A stretch of 64,000 nucleotides of DNA from Gloeophyllum trabeum ATCC 11539 (taxonomy: Eukaryota > Basidiomycota > Agaricomycetes > Gloeophyllales > Gloeophyllaceae): contig NW_006920419.1 in assembly GCF_000344685.1 (NCBI RefSeq), positions 910,876 to 974,875 on the forward strand, given 5' to 3'. This document shows, piece after piece, positions 35,301 through 45,855 of this stretch; positions within the stretch are counted from its first letter, which is position 1, and the number at the start of each line of letters is the position of its first letter. The notes under the pieces were generated by a model. It made no database searches. It was not told where the DNA came from and worked only from the letters and a program-made list of their open reading frames with translations. Both the position numbers and the translations under genes were made by a program.

Positions 35301-36445
35301 CTCTCGTGAGTTGTCTACGTCTAAATACGATCAGCAAACTGAACGAGCTGTCACAGGCAGACCGGTACGTCTTGCATGAGCTCACCAAACTCGATAAAGT
35401 TGCCAGGGAAGGCTATGCCACCTACAATTTCGCCAAGGGTACGCATCCCCTTAGCTTAACTGTGCGCGCTCCAAACTGACTGTGTGCTCAAGTTGTCAAT
35501 GCCATGAGCAACTTCTGCAACGTGACCCTGTCGTCGCTGTACTTCGATGTCACAAAAGACTGCTTATATGCCGATGCGCGAAATAGTGCGCAGCGCCGAG
35601 CTGTCTTGACCGTACTCGAACAGGTGCTTTCTATTTCGAGTGGGATTGTGGCCTCACAACTGACACCGGACCCCTTAGGTTCTGCGCACAATGGTCTTTG
35701 TGATGGCCCCCATCTTGCCGCACCTCGCGGAAGACGTTCATCATGTCATGTCAGGCGCAGAAGACCCGGCGTCGGGCAGGTCGGTGTTCACCACGACTTG
35801 GGAGCCTTTGGTATGGCTGTATATATGGCTCTTGTGAATTGATGCTGATCATCTGCTGTGGCAGCCATCCGAGTGGGAGAATCCCTGCGTCGAAGGCGAC
35901 ATGAATCGCTTGCTGAGTCTTCGGACGGATGTGCTTGCATTGCTCGAGAAGGCTCGGCGGAACAAGTGAGAGACAGCTGTTCGCCGCGACTTCGTCCTCT
36001 GGTGATCGAGCTGCGTTGCGTTGCAGGAACATCGGCAGCTCTCTTGAAGCTGATGTCGAGATTCTGGTGCGAAACCAGTCGACGGACATTCATCCCTTAT
36101 TACGGCGTGAACGTAAGTTTCAGCTTTCGTTCAGTCTCGAGTTGTATTCTGAGGGCCTTTTCAACAGAGGACTTTCTGAGAACTCTTTTCATCGTGTCTG
36201 ATGTATCTGTCCATGATGAAACTCCGGAAGACCATACTTCCCTTCCGTGGAAGCATGAGGCCGACTACGGTGAGGGTTGCTAGCTGAGGATCATCTCGTT
36301 CTACACTCACTCTCTTATGACAGGAAACGATCTGCGCGTTGTGGTCCGACCTGCAAATTTGACGAAATGCCCCCGCTGCTGGACATTTACTAGACATCCC
36401 GAAGAAATATTGTGCCGGCGTTGCGCCGACGTAATAAAAGTATAG
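32377..36445 (+). CDS. ISM1: Isoleucyl-tRNA synthetase, mitochondrial type
   Basis: Charges mitochondrial tRNA-Ile. The N-terminus ([19 protein letters not shown]) is basic and lacks acidic residues, as in a matrix presequence. The body starts [10 protein letters not shown] and DLYQWQ. The HIGH-type motif is [20 protein letters not shown], assembled across an intron near 32743-32790. [13 protein letters not shown] follows. The CP1 editing domain includes [13 protein letters not shown] and [16 protein letters not shown]. The KMSKS motif is [10 protein letters not shown] near 34965. The C-terminal zinc-binding part has [20 protein letters not shown]. The blocks are in the expected order. At least a dozen short introns; not all junctions were checked. 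The gene looks functional. Confidence 0.92.
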
Positions 36446-36753
36446 ATGGTATAGAGTATTAGCATAATAGTCGTATAGATAATCGCTTGCCCCCCTTCGT
36501 ACACGGTGTAAGCGGCCTTTGAGCCTGTTCCAATTGCTATACCGCAGTTGCTGGCCGCCTGGGTCGCATCTGCCTTCGCTCGCGGTGTCGCATGCTGGCC
36601 AGGACGCTCGCGATACGGCAGTGGACTCGATCCGCTGGGAGACATCTGATAACGGCCAAACGCGTCGAGTCACAACTAAAATCGTATCCTGCTATTACTA
36701 TTGGGGCTCGTGCCCCTCTCCCATTAAACACCTGTTTCTGCCTGCTGTCGACC
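36446..36753. other. Intergenic, ProRS promoter
   Basis: 308 bp between two plus-strand synthetase genes. No gene seen. Confidence 0.45.
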
Positions 36754-39358
36754 ATGGCGTCCACGGAGTCTCTTTCGCAGTCGTTCTCGGCTTTATCGAT
36801 CAAGCCTGCAGCGAGCGTGTCGCACAAGGAAACCAGTTCTCCGGCCGAATGGAAGGAGGCTTTGAAGTCGAATCCGGACGCTCCTGGCGACTTTGAACTC
36901 ATCAAGACGCTGGTCTTCAAGCCGAAGACCGCAAAAAATGCGACGCCAGTCCCCCTGGTTGTCATCGCAAGAGAGGAGACCGAGACGAATTCGGGCGCAC
37001 TGGGGAAGAAGCTGAACCTCAAGGAGCTCCGGTTAGCATCAGAGGATCTTTTGAAAGAGTTCTTCAACCTCGATAAAAATTCTTGTATGTCTCTGCACTC
37101 CTGTGAATGCAACGGTGTCCGACGATGATTGCGCGCAGTGTCTCCCCTTGCATTAGACGAGAACACTTTCCCCCGGGTGGTCACGGTGGTGGATTCGTCC
37201 ATTGCAAACTCGTCTTCCGTCTTTGCCCTGCACGCACAGTCATCCAGCTCCACCATCTTCCTGTCTGGCAAGGATATCGTTTCATATCTACGACACTTGG
37301 AGAAGGAGGACCTCAAAGTCCACGAGATAGACTTTGAGGCCCTGAAGTCAGAAACCAGCGCCCCCGCCCCTGCTGCTCAGAAAGCAGCCCCGGAAAAGAA
37401 GAAAAAAGAAGATGCAAAGATCGAGGGCGCTATCGAGATTGCCATCGGTGTCAAGAAGGAAGTGGATTTCGCTGCATGGTACACGAACGTTAGTGCACGC
37501 ATGCACTGGCTAGCGCTCTACTTGTCACCTGAACGTTTGCACGCAGGTTCTCTTGAAGGCAGACATGCTGGACTACTACAGCGTCAGTGGTTGCTATATT
37601 CTCAAGCCATGGTCGTATACGATCTGGGAATCAATCCAAGGTATGTCTGCCTGCCTTGCGTTGATCGGGATGACTTAGATTGATTGGCGGATAAGAGTGG
37701 TTTAACGCGCGCATTAAGGAGATGGGCGTCGAAAATGCATACTTCCCGATGTTTGTTTCGTCAAAAGTGCTGGAACGGGAGAAGGACCATATCGAGGGTT
37801 TCTCTCCTGAGGTAGCATGGGTAACGCGAGCGTATGTGCACATCGGTCAGCTTGCTCACCATGTGAGTTGACATTACGAACCCAGCGGCCAGTCGGACCT
37901 CGAGGAGCCCATCGCCATCCGGCCAACTTCTGAAACTGCTATGTACCCCTGTGAGTGCGCACTCCACCGGACGCTCGCACACGATCGCTGATTTGAATCT
38001 TTCACACTCAGACTATTCGAAGTGGATAAAGAGCCACCGAGATCTTCCTCTTAAACTCAACCAGTGGAACAGTGTCGTCCGCTGGGAGTTTAAGAGCCCC
38101 CGTCAGTCTCCTTACCTGCACGTAATTATCCATACCGACACTACTGACACTGTAGCCCAGAGCCGTTCCTCCGCACGCGTGAATTCCTCTGGCAAGAAGG
38201 CCACACAGCCCACCTCACGAAAGCCGAAGCCGAGCAGGAAGTTCTTGAGATCCTCGACCTCTACCGACGCGTCTACGAAGAGCTCCTCGCGGTCCCCGTC
38301 ATCCCGGGCATCAAGTCCGAGAAGGAGAAGTTCGCGGGCGGCTTGTACACGACGACCATCGAGGGCTTCATCCCAACCTCCGGGCGCGGCATCCAGGCGG
38401 CGACGTCCCACTGCCTCGGCCAGAACTTCTCCCGGCCGGAGATGTTCAACATCATGGTCGAGGACCCGAACGACCCCACCGGGCGGGGCAAGGTGTACGT
38501 CTGGCAGAACTCGTGGGGCTTGTCGACACGAACGATCGGTGTCATGGTGATGGTCCACGGAGATAACCAGGGGTTGGTTTTGCCTCCACGCGTGGCAGGC
38601 ATACAGGCGGTTGTTGTCCCTTGCGGTATTACAGCAAAGGCGACAGACGAAGAAAGGAAGCGCATCAACGATGCTTGCCTCGATCTGGAAAAGACGCTGA
38701 AGAAGGCGGGCGTGAAGGCAAAGGCAGATTTGAGGGACGGATATACTCCCGGCTACAAGTTCAACGACTGGGAGCAGAAGGTAAACCAGATGCCAGTAGC
38801 TTCGTAGAAGACTGACCGAGCGTTGCGCATTAAAGGGTGTTCCTCTGCGACTCGAAATCGGTCCGAATGATCTGAAGAAGGAGCAGACAATGTCTGTCCG
38901 CCGAGACAACGGAGCAAAGGCCCCTCTGCCACTCGCAGATATCCAGACGGCAGTGCCCAAGCTGCTCGAGACAATCCAGTCGGACATGTTCACCCGTGCA
39001 AAGGAAATTTATGATTCACGCGTCAAACTCGTCACGGATTGGAAAGATTTCGTCCCGACGCTGGATGCCAAGTGCGTTGTCGCGATGCCCTGGTGCGAGG
39101 AGGAGGCATGCGAGGACGATATCAAGGAGCGGAGTGCGAGAGGGTAAGTGCATGTCTCTGCACAGTATTCTGACGCTTAACGTATGGGATGCATGCAGGT
39201 CTGAGCAAACAGACGAGCGTGCGCCATCAGCGGGAGCGAAGTCACTTGCGATTCCCTTCGACCAGTCTCGCTGGCCAAAGATCATCAGCGGCAAGACATG
39301 TTGCCCCGCCTGTGGACGGCTCGCCAAGAAGTATACCTTGTTCGGGCGGTCATACTAG
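36754..39358 (+). CDS. Prolyl-tRNA synthetase, eukaryotic cytosolic type
   Basis: Charges tRNA-Pro. The N-terminal 200 residues look like the YbaK/INS-like domain of fungal ProRS ([40 protein letters not shown]), followed by a Lys-rich linker ([14 protein letters not shown]). The class II catalytic core begins [20 protein letters not shown]. It includes the motif 2 region [23 protein letters not shown] and a C-terminal part of the core with [34 protein letters not shown] and [10 protein letters not shown]. The anticodon-binding domain and the eukaryote-specific C-terminal zinc domain ([32 protein letters not shown]) complete it. An intact gene ending at 39358. Confidence 0.94.
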
Positions 39359-39488
39359 AGTAGCGTAGAACGTAGTCAACTAGTCAAATAATCATGTATT
39401 TTGCTCAGGGTTGACGATGAATCGTCTTCAATCATTCTCATGACAATGCGGTACAACCGACACTTAGCCGCACACTGCCTGTCAGAAC

Positions 39489-40855
39489 TCACATGTCGGA
39501 GGAGAACATCTTTATGGACGACCTTGTCGCGCCGTTAGAGCTGACTAGGAGATTGTCCTGTTCCTTTGGGTCAGCATAACGCGAGTGATATGTAAGACAG
39601 TGCTGCACTAACGGCGCATCCGGATCCCAGATTAGCGTTGCCAATCCAGCCCGGCTCCCAGTAGCATATACCGAGCGGGGAGGCGCCTGGGACATTCGAG
39701 ATCGTATTTCTTATATCGGCTACCCACGTCTCCTGACCGGAAGCAGATATGGGGATGGAAGACTCGCTCATACTCACGCCGGAGCATTGTACCGGCCAGT
39801 CTGTTTCTACAATCATGAAAGGCTACAACAAGGCTTTGAGCACTTGAGCTCTAGACAAGCGCGTGAGCTCACCTTTTTATACGTGCTCGTGATACCACTC
39901 ATGCTCGACTGCAACGCGCTCAGCGTCGCGTCTGTGTTGTAGAACGGGTAGAACGAGAAGCCCATGATGTCCACGTCGCCCGTGGCGAACGCGCCTTGGT
40001 AGTTCAGCACATTCTTGTACCACGTCGCGATGCTGGACCGGTCCCAGCCATTCGCGAGGTGGATCATGGTCTTGACGGAGGAGGAGCCTGCGCGCGCACC
40101 ATTCGCGGCGGAGTGCAGGAGCTACGAGAGGCCGTTGTAGCCGTTCTTCGAGATCTGGCCGACGGGAAAGAGGAAGCCGCTGTTGATTTCGTTGCCGAGC
40201 TGGGAATGAAAATGCCTGAGCGGTGAGAATGGGACGAGAGAACGGGGTATCGACCTGGATGATGGAAGCAGGTGTGCCCTGGTTAGCGAAAGACGTGACT
40301 ACGTCCTTTGTGTATCTATTTCCCAGGTTCAACAAGCCAAAAACATATGTATGCGTGTTCCTATGACTGCTTACGCATATATCTTGGTATTTAGGCCATT
40401 GAGGTCGGTCGGCCACCCCGACGGGATAGCTTGCTTCCCTGGATCCGCCCCTAAGGTATGGCAACATCCAGTACACCCGCGGCACGATATTCAGATAAAT
40501 AGGACGACTATACAGATGGTGGTCGGCGAGTCTACTCACAAGTATCGCTATAATGCAAATCCACAAGGATAGACATGCCAGCTGCCTCGGCACGTTTCGC
40601 GATAGCGAGGGCGTGTGTGACATCGTAATCACCAGCAGTCCATACTCTAATCCTGGCGAGATTCGTTCCGTGGCTCGCCAGGATTGTCTCGAAGCTCTTC
40701 TGAGAACCGTTTTCTGAGTACTCAACGCCCGCGGCTTCCGTCACGAGCAAGGAGGAGAAGTCAGCACATTTGTACTGCAGACCCTGTGCTCCTAGAAGGA
40801 GGGAGGTAAGAAAAGTTAAGCAGGAGATCAAGGTCACCATTCGGAGAGAGCACAT
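39489..40855 (-). pseudogene. GH53 arabinogalactan endo-beta-1,4-galactanase, in-frame stop
   Basis: Secreted enzyme that would cut beta-1,4-galactan side chains of pectin. A signal peptide is clear (MVTLISCLTFLTSLLLG). Family blocks follow: YKCADFSSLL, TNLARIRVW, ILVDLHYSDTWADPGKQA (spanning an intron), the acid/base Glu in LGNEINSGFLFP, WDRSSIATWYKNVLNYQG, the nucleophile Glu in VETDWPVQC and CYWEPGWI. In the exon after LGNEI the frame reads GLS, then TAG at 40122-40124, then LLHSAANGARAG. Homologs usually have Gln there, so one C-to-T change (CAG to TAG) explains it. Everything else, including the splice sites, is intact, so this is a very young pseudogene or a sequence error. The frame could also start at 40840. 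Confidence 0.85.
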
Positions 40856-41650
40856 CGAGCACGACTCTCTACGTTATGCGACATCTTATCGTATTTGAAT
40901 GCTGGCCCTCAGCACCGAGTGAGAGGTCGCGGATATTTAGCGGGAGTAAAGTTCATCACCAGGGGTGACACCTGCCAGTGGTTCTGCCTCCGAAGGAGTG
41001 TCGACCGGAGTGGTTACCAAATCTTGCAATTGGGGCCTATGTCTCCGTCAGAATCATCTGGACACGCGGACGAAATCAGCGAGAACTACCTGCGCGCATG
41101 GTCACCTAGGATGAACCAGTGTCTCGTGGCCGAAATTCGGCGACCGGTGGTCCGGGCGGATAGTAAGTTCCTGGTCGCAGACACTGTCGCGTACAATGCT
41201 GAGGATGAGTACGTTGAAGGTCGAAATATACAGCTTCCGATGGATTACAGTGACAATGAGAAGCAAGTCTAAGGGCACGAGAGTCTAGGCAGAAGGCACG
41301 CTGGCGGTCGAAGAACAACTACGGAAATTCTTCACGTCCAACTCACTTCAACTTACCTTAATATGCACAGCGTCTGCATAGCGCTGGTTTGGTGACAAAC
41401 CGTCCGCAAGCCTGCCATGGGCTGTGGCTAACCTGAGCGCGATACAGATGGGCAGGATCGGGGGCAACTCCACATCCCAAAACCAACATCGTGCTGTACT
41501 TCTGCACTGGGTTTCCTCAATCGACCGAGTGGGGGATTCACAGGATGAGACTTCGAAATTGGGCACTGGCAGCCTGTTCCGCCGCCACAGGATCACGTGC
41601 TGCGGTCACGTAGACAGGGGACGCACTGATTGGACGCGACGCGACTCGCC
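40856..41650. other. Intergenic region left of the MITE
   Basis: Contains an open frame starting at 41040 (MSPSESSGHADEISENY...) of 77 residues that I do not recognise and that lacks convincing splice partners. No other gene seen. Confidence 0.4.
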
Positions 41651-41944
41651 TAGGGACTGGCACGGGCCCTTCCGGGGACTGCCTGTGGTAATTCCACGGA
41701 AAGGATTTCCGCGGAAAGCGGAGTTTGAAACTCCCACGGAAACCGTACTTGGCGATACATACTCGAGTACATCAAGATGTGACAGGTGCGGACATCTCCC
41801 AGCCAATGAGAAGCCAGCATTAAGTAACAGTCACTCCCGCGGATGACGTGGGAATAAACTTCCGCGGAAGCCTTTTTCTGCGGAAGAGGTCCCGCTCAGG
41901 CGGGTTCCGGGATTCCCGCGACTGTGCCAGTCCCTAGACTCGCC
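41643..41944. repeat. 8-bp target-site duplication GACTCGCC flanking the MITE
   Basis: GACTCGCC at 41643-41650 and again at 41937-41944, directly abutting the terminal inverted repeats, with no mismatch. Confidence 0.9.
41651..41936. mobile_element. hAT-type MITE, 286 bp
   Basis: Perfect 13-bp terminal inverted repeats: TAGGGACTGGCAC (41651-41663) and its reverse complement (41924-41936). Identical 8-bp direct repeats GACTCGCC flank it (41643-41650 and 41937-41944). An 8-bp duplication and a TIR starting with T-A-G-G-G fit the hAT superfamily. There is no open frame of transposase size, so it is non-autonomous. Inside are two TTCCGCGGAA palindromes (41706-41717 and 41859-41870 with flanks) and further variants (TTCCACGGAA, CCCACGGAAAC), likely subterminal transposase-binding repeats. 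Confidence 0.9.
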
Positions 41945-42338
41945 TCAGCCACTGAGCCAGACTCAGGCTGCCACAGTAAGCCAACCCGGAGGTGGCACCA
42001 CACCCCTTCTAAGAGAGTGAATCGCTCTGGCTCTCGAACGGGAACATCATACTCTGAGCTTACGGCTTTCGTGTGCTCAAATCGATCCATGCTTTGTAAG
42101 GGGTCGCCCATATTCGCAGACACATTTAACCTACTACCCGCTTCGAACGCAAACCGCACTTTCGAGGGACTACCTGAAGTCGGATTCCCGATAGTGCAGA
42201 GGTACGAGAGCCTCTAGTGGAGTTTCTTCCTGTCAAAAGAAGTGCTTTCTGTCTGCTTGGGTCCTTCCTTTTCAATTTGTTTGCCCACGCGTACGCTAAG
42301 AGTAGGACTCTCAGTCCTCTTTAATTAAGCGCCTGTCA

Positions 42339-43160
42339 ATGGACCCGAACATGCCGGCGCTCGTTCGGTCGACACTACTCTTGACTCTTCATGGCTGGGA
42401 TACGCTGGCAGCCGAAATTGCATTCACGAAGAAGGGATGGTGTACGAGCACAAAAGGTTTCTTTACTTCCACCTTCCGGAGCCAGCGGTCGGCCATACAG
42501 CTCGCCAAGACCTTGCTATTCTGCCCGCCACCTTTTACCTCCTTTCCTGTGTATCTATGGCGTATGGTCCAGACGGCTCACTATCCATAGAGAAGCAGGA
42601 ACGCGCGCTCTTGAAGGGCGTGCGGAGTGTCAAGTGGAAGATTCTGACTGGATAACTACTATTACCTCCTAACCGGATGTACGAAGATGGTAGCTGCCGC
42701 CGAGGAGGCCGTTCGTAATTGGGATTTTCCCCATCACCCCGACTGGGATTCGGACTCTAACTCGGAGAACGAGGACGGTGTTGTATGTACATTTCTCGTG
42801 AGAGAGAAGCTGCAGAACGATCTTCAGCAAGTAATACGCGACAGCGAGGACGTACTAGTACTGCGGGCTCTGCAGAAGCACACAAAGCAGGATCTCAGTT
42901 CAGACTCGGTCTCTGCTACCTGTGTCGTCGGTATATTCAGGCTCGTTCACTACCGGAGCTGCGAGAAATCCTGTTGGCAAACGTCTTCCCGAGTTCTTCA
43001 ATATAAGCCAGCTTGTCCATTTACTTGGTCCTATCCCCCCTTTTTGATGTTCTGTCTTCGGAATCCCAGTGCAGAACCAGGTCCATGCCTCTGGCTCGGT
43101 TGTGGGCTTGCGAATATATTGCGTAGGATGTCTGCGCAGCTGATCCCTCATCAACACTAG
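42339..43160 (+). pseudogene. Possible relic of a fungal BTB/POZ-type protein gene
   Basis: Short frames show pieces that resemble the region downstream of the BTB domain in many mushroom proteins: RQDLAILPATFYLLSCVSMA (42498-42560), SIEKQERALLKGVRS, and a cysteine pair in LCYLCRRYIQARSLPELREI (near 42917-42975). They lie in different frames, and no BTB domain is visible upstream. Either exons I could not place join them, or the gene is decayed. Low confidence. Confidence 0.3.
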
Positions 43161-43651
43161 ATTACACTGAATTCACTCACATGTGCTGTGCACGGTCGCA
43201 CCATTCAGGCCTCAGGACCTGATATTGCACTAGAGCCATGCCATACCTTCTGAACAGGATCGCAAACAGTGCATTTTCCGAAGTCTAACAGTGACATTAG
43301 AGGAGTACAGCGGTAACAAGAAAGTAGACTACTGTACAATATAGTACTGGTCTGCGCCAGGGTCCTAATGAAATCCTCTATAGCAACCCTCCGCGTGTGC
43401 AGACGAATTAGGCGACATTCAAACGAGTGCATGTAGGTAGGCAGATGGACGATAAAATGATGCGGAGAGTATGATATGCGTACTAGAGAAAAGACGAGCT
43501 TGGCCAAGGTCCGTATGATTAAACGGCAAGATGGAATAAATATGTGGATGCGATGTAGTGAACGATGCGTATAATTGCTGTATTCTTCTTCTTGTACTTC
43601 TTGTCTTGCTCGCTTTGGGTTACGGGGAACTCTGCACGTCTTGACCGCCTT
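43161..43651. other. Intergenic region
   Basis: No gene or repeat seen; 3' flank of the Ser/Arg-rich gene. Confidence 0.45.
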
Positions 43652-45166
43652 CTATGCCCTTGAGCCAGTCCACTGCACCCACCCGTTAGGAATGGCCCTC
43701 CTCCTCTTTGACCCTGACCTCTCGAACGTCCCCCACCGCTCCTCCTCTGCCTCACCATCCCGTACCCCCCAAACAAATCCATCATTCTCCTCGTCCCACT
43801 TCGGCGCCCTGGCCCTCACATTCGCCCGACTCAGCCTTGTCAGACTTTCCTCCCGGTGGAGGTGCCTCCGCAGACTCTTGATGGAGTTCTGCCGTCTAGG
43901 CGGGACAAGGAGGCGTGCAAGGTCAATCTCGCCTTCCTCGTCGCTGCTGTCGTCCAACTCCGCATCTTCGGAGGCCCGAACTTTGCCGTCTCCCTCGAGA
44001 TAGAGAGCCAGCATATCGCCTTCAACACGCGTGCTGGCCAGCGACGGGAGGCGGTCCCTGTCCGTGTTTCGCGATCTCTTGACGCTGTCCCTTCCGCGCC
44101 GCAGGCTCTTAATACTATTCGCGCGGGATGGGCAACGAGATCCCGGCGCCGACTGGCACATGACTTGCGTGGTGCATACAACGGGAGCCGTACTCGACTG
44201 AGACCGTGGCAACATGATCGTCGGGAGCGCGCGAGCGTTCGTCCGATCCGACAGTGCAGAGTGAGACCGTTTTGACTTTGTCTTCGACTGTGCACGGCCA
44301 AGAGACGTATGCGCTGTCGGGCGGCCGGCGTGCGCGCCAGGGACTCCGCTGCCCAAGACAGCTTTCGCGACGGCTTCGAGCCAGGTGGATGGTAGCGGGG
44401 GCGTTGGCTCGTCTTCCACGTCTGAGAAACTCTGGCTCTGATGCAGTTGACTGGGCGTATGCGCGGGAGCAGCGCGCCGCTGCGGCATGTTGGGCGCAGA
44501 TGCCATGTGACGAAGGTAGGCGCGAGCACGGGATTGGGGAAGAGGCTGAGAGTGCGCATTGTGTGGTTTCGGACGGGAGTGTGGCAGCTGTCGGTGGAGG
44601 TAGTCGAGTTGGTCGTAGGCTGCGACGTTGGCATGTGGCGCTTGCCGAGCGGCGCGTCTAGGAGACGTAATGTCGATGTAGTCCGACTTCGGGGATGATG
44701 CATGAGACGACCGTGCGTGGTCGAGCGACGACCGAGACGACGTAGAGCGAGAAAGAGCGGTGGGAGGAGAAGGGCCGCCTTGCAAAGCTGACGAACCCTC
44801 GGACTTGTCGCCAGAGTCTCCCTGGCCGCCCTTCTCCTCCTTCGCAGGCCGCATGAAACCAGAGATGAAGCTCACGACGGCACCCATTCCTCTCGCCCCT
44901 CGCCCCTCGGTCTTGCCCTCCTCATCGTATCGCTCAGTCTCCGGAGTGAACACACGCGTCTCCTTGTATCCCGCCTCCCTCAGCAGATCCTCCAACCGTT
45001 CATAGGTGTCAGTCCTTGTCGCCAGAGGCACACGGACGCGGCCGTCCCGAGCGAGATGCGACGGGTAGCGAGCGGACGCAGACCGCGCAAGACGCCTCTC
45101 GGGCACGGCTGAAGGGGGCGGCATCATCGTTGACGAGCTTCCAGTGGACTCAGAGCTTACTGGCAT
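43652..45166 (-). CDS. Ser/Arg-rich hypothetical protein
   Basis: A single uninterrupted frame of 504 residues that I do not recognise. The N-terminus is Ser- and Pro-rich. A more ordered block follows (YERLEDLLREAGYKETRVFTPE), then GAVVSFISGF. The rest is low complexity with many Ser, Arg and His residues and several SR-like and basic clusters. The C-terminal part has NSIKSLRR repeated twice (around residues 365-370 and 428-433) and a last block with AKWDEENDGFVWGVRDGEAEEE-like acidic sequence. Probable phosphoprotein. Absence of introns over 1.5 kb is unusual here, but the long open frame and the ordered block support coding. Confidence 0.65.
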   Translation of the reverse strand: MPVSSESTGSSSTMMPPPSAVPERRLARSASARYPSHLARDGRVRVPLATRTDTYERLEDLLREAGYKETRVFTPETERYDEEGKTEGRGARGMGAVVSFISGFMRPAKEEKGGQGDSGDKSEGSSALQGGPSPPTALSRSTSSRSSLDHARSSHASSPKSDYIDITSPRRAARQAPHANVAAYDQLDYLHRQLPHSRPKPHNAHSQPLPQSRARAYLRHMASAPNMPQRRAAPAHTPSQLHQSQSFSDVEDEPTPPLPSTWLEAVAKAVLGSGVPGAHAGRPTAHTSLGRAQSKTKSKRSHSALSDRTNARALPTIMLPRSQSSTAPVVCTTQVMCQSAPGSRCPSRANSIKSLRRGRDSVKRSRNTDRDRLPSLASTRVEGDMLALYLEGDGKVRASEDAELDDSSDEEGEIDLARLLVPPRRQNSIKSLRRHLHREESLTRLSRANVRARAPKWDEENDGFVWGVRDGEAEEERWGTFERSGSKRRRAIPNGWVQWTGSRA

Positions 45167-45855
45167 GCTGTTTACGGTGGTCGAGCGGGGTGCAATTGGG
45201 GTAATACTCGAGGTGAAGTCCGGCCACGCGCATCAACAGCCTCGCTGTAGTCGGATGGAAGAGGTGAGGTGAATCCGCGAGACAAGGTTCCCTTAAATAC
45301 CCACCTCTTGAATGTGGCTTCGGCCACAGGGCCAACGGTAGCGGTGAAAGTTCAACAACTCGTGTCCTTCGCGGTGGTCGATGAGGGTCGGGAACTTGGG
45401 GAGCATCAGCCGAGGTTTCTCGCTTAAGTCATTCCGCCGGCACAAGGGTGCCCAAAATGGTATTTGTTCCTCGAGGCGGCAACGCCACACCCCGAACGGG
45501 AAGAAAACATATGGAAAACGTCGGGAATGGGATGGAATAAGTTGTCATGGAGACAGAGTCCTCAACTAGGCCGCAAGACTTACAGCGGTGCAATTTGGAT
45601 GGACGGTTATCGTTACTTACAAGCAGAGTACATACTCTGCAATTATGTTTCACGCTAGACTCACGCTGAGTCCCAATTAACCATAATTAAGAAGCGGATG
45701 CTTCGAATTCCAGAAGTCGAAGTAATAAAGACAAGCGTCGCATGTTCAGGGCAGCATGCGGTCGAGTACACACTACTGTGCTTGCAGACAAGCCTGAAGG
45801 CTGAAGCAGACACCGTAATAGGATGTGAAGCTAGTAAATGCGTCTTACAATGAGG
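45167..45855. other. Intergenic region
   Basis: Upstream region of the Ser/Arg-rich gene and 3' flank of PTEN. No gene seen. Confidence 0.45.
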
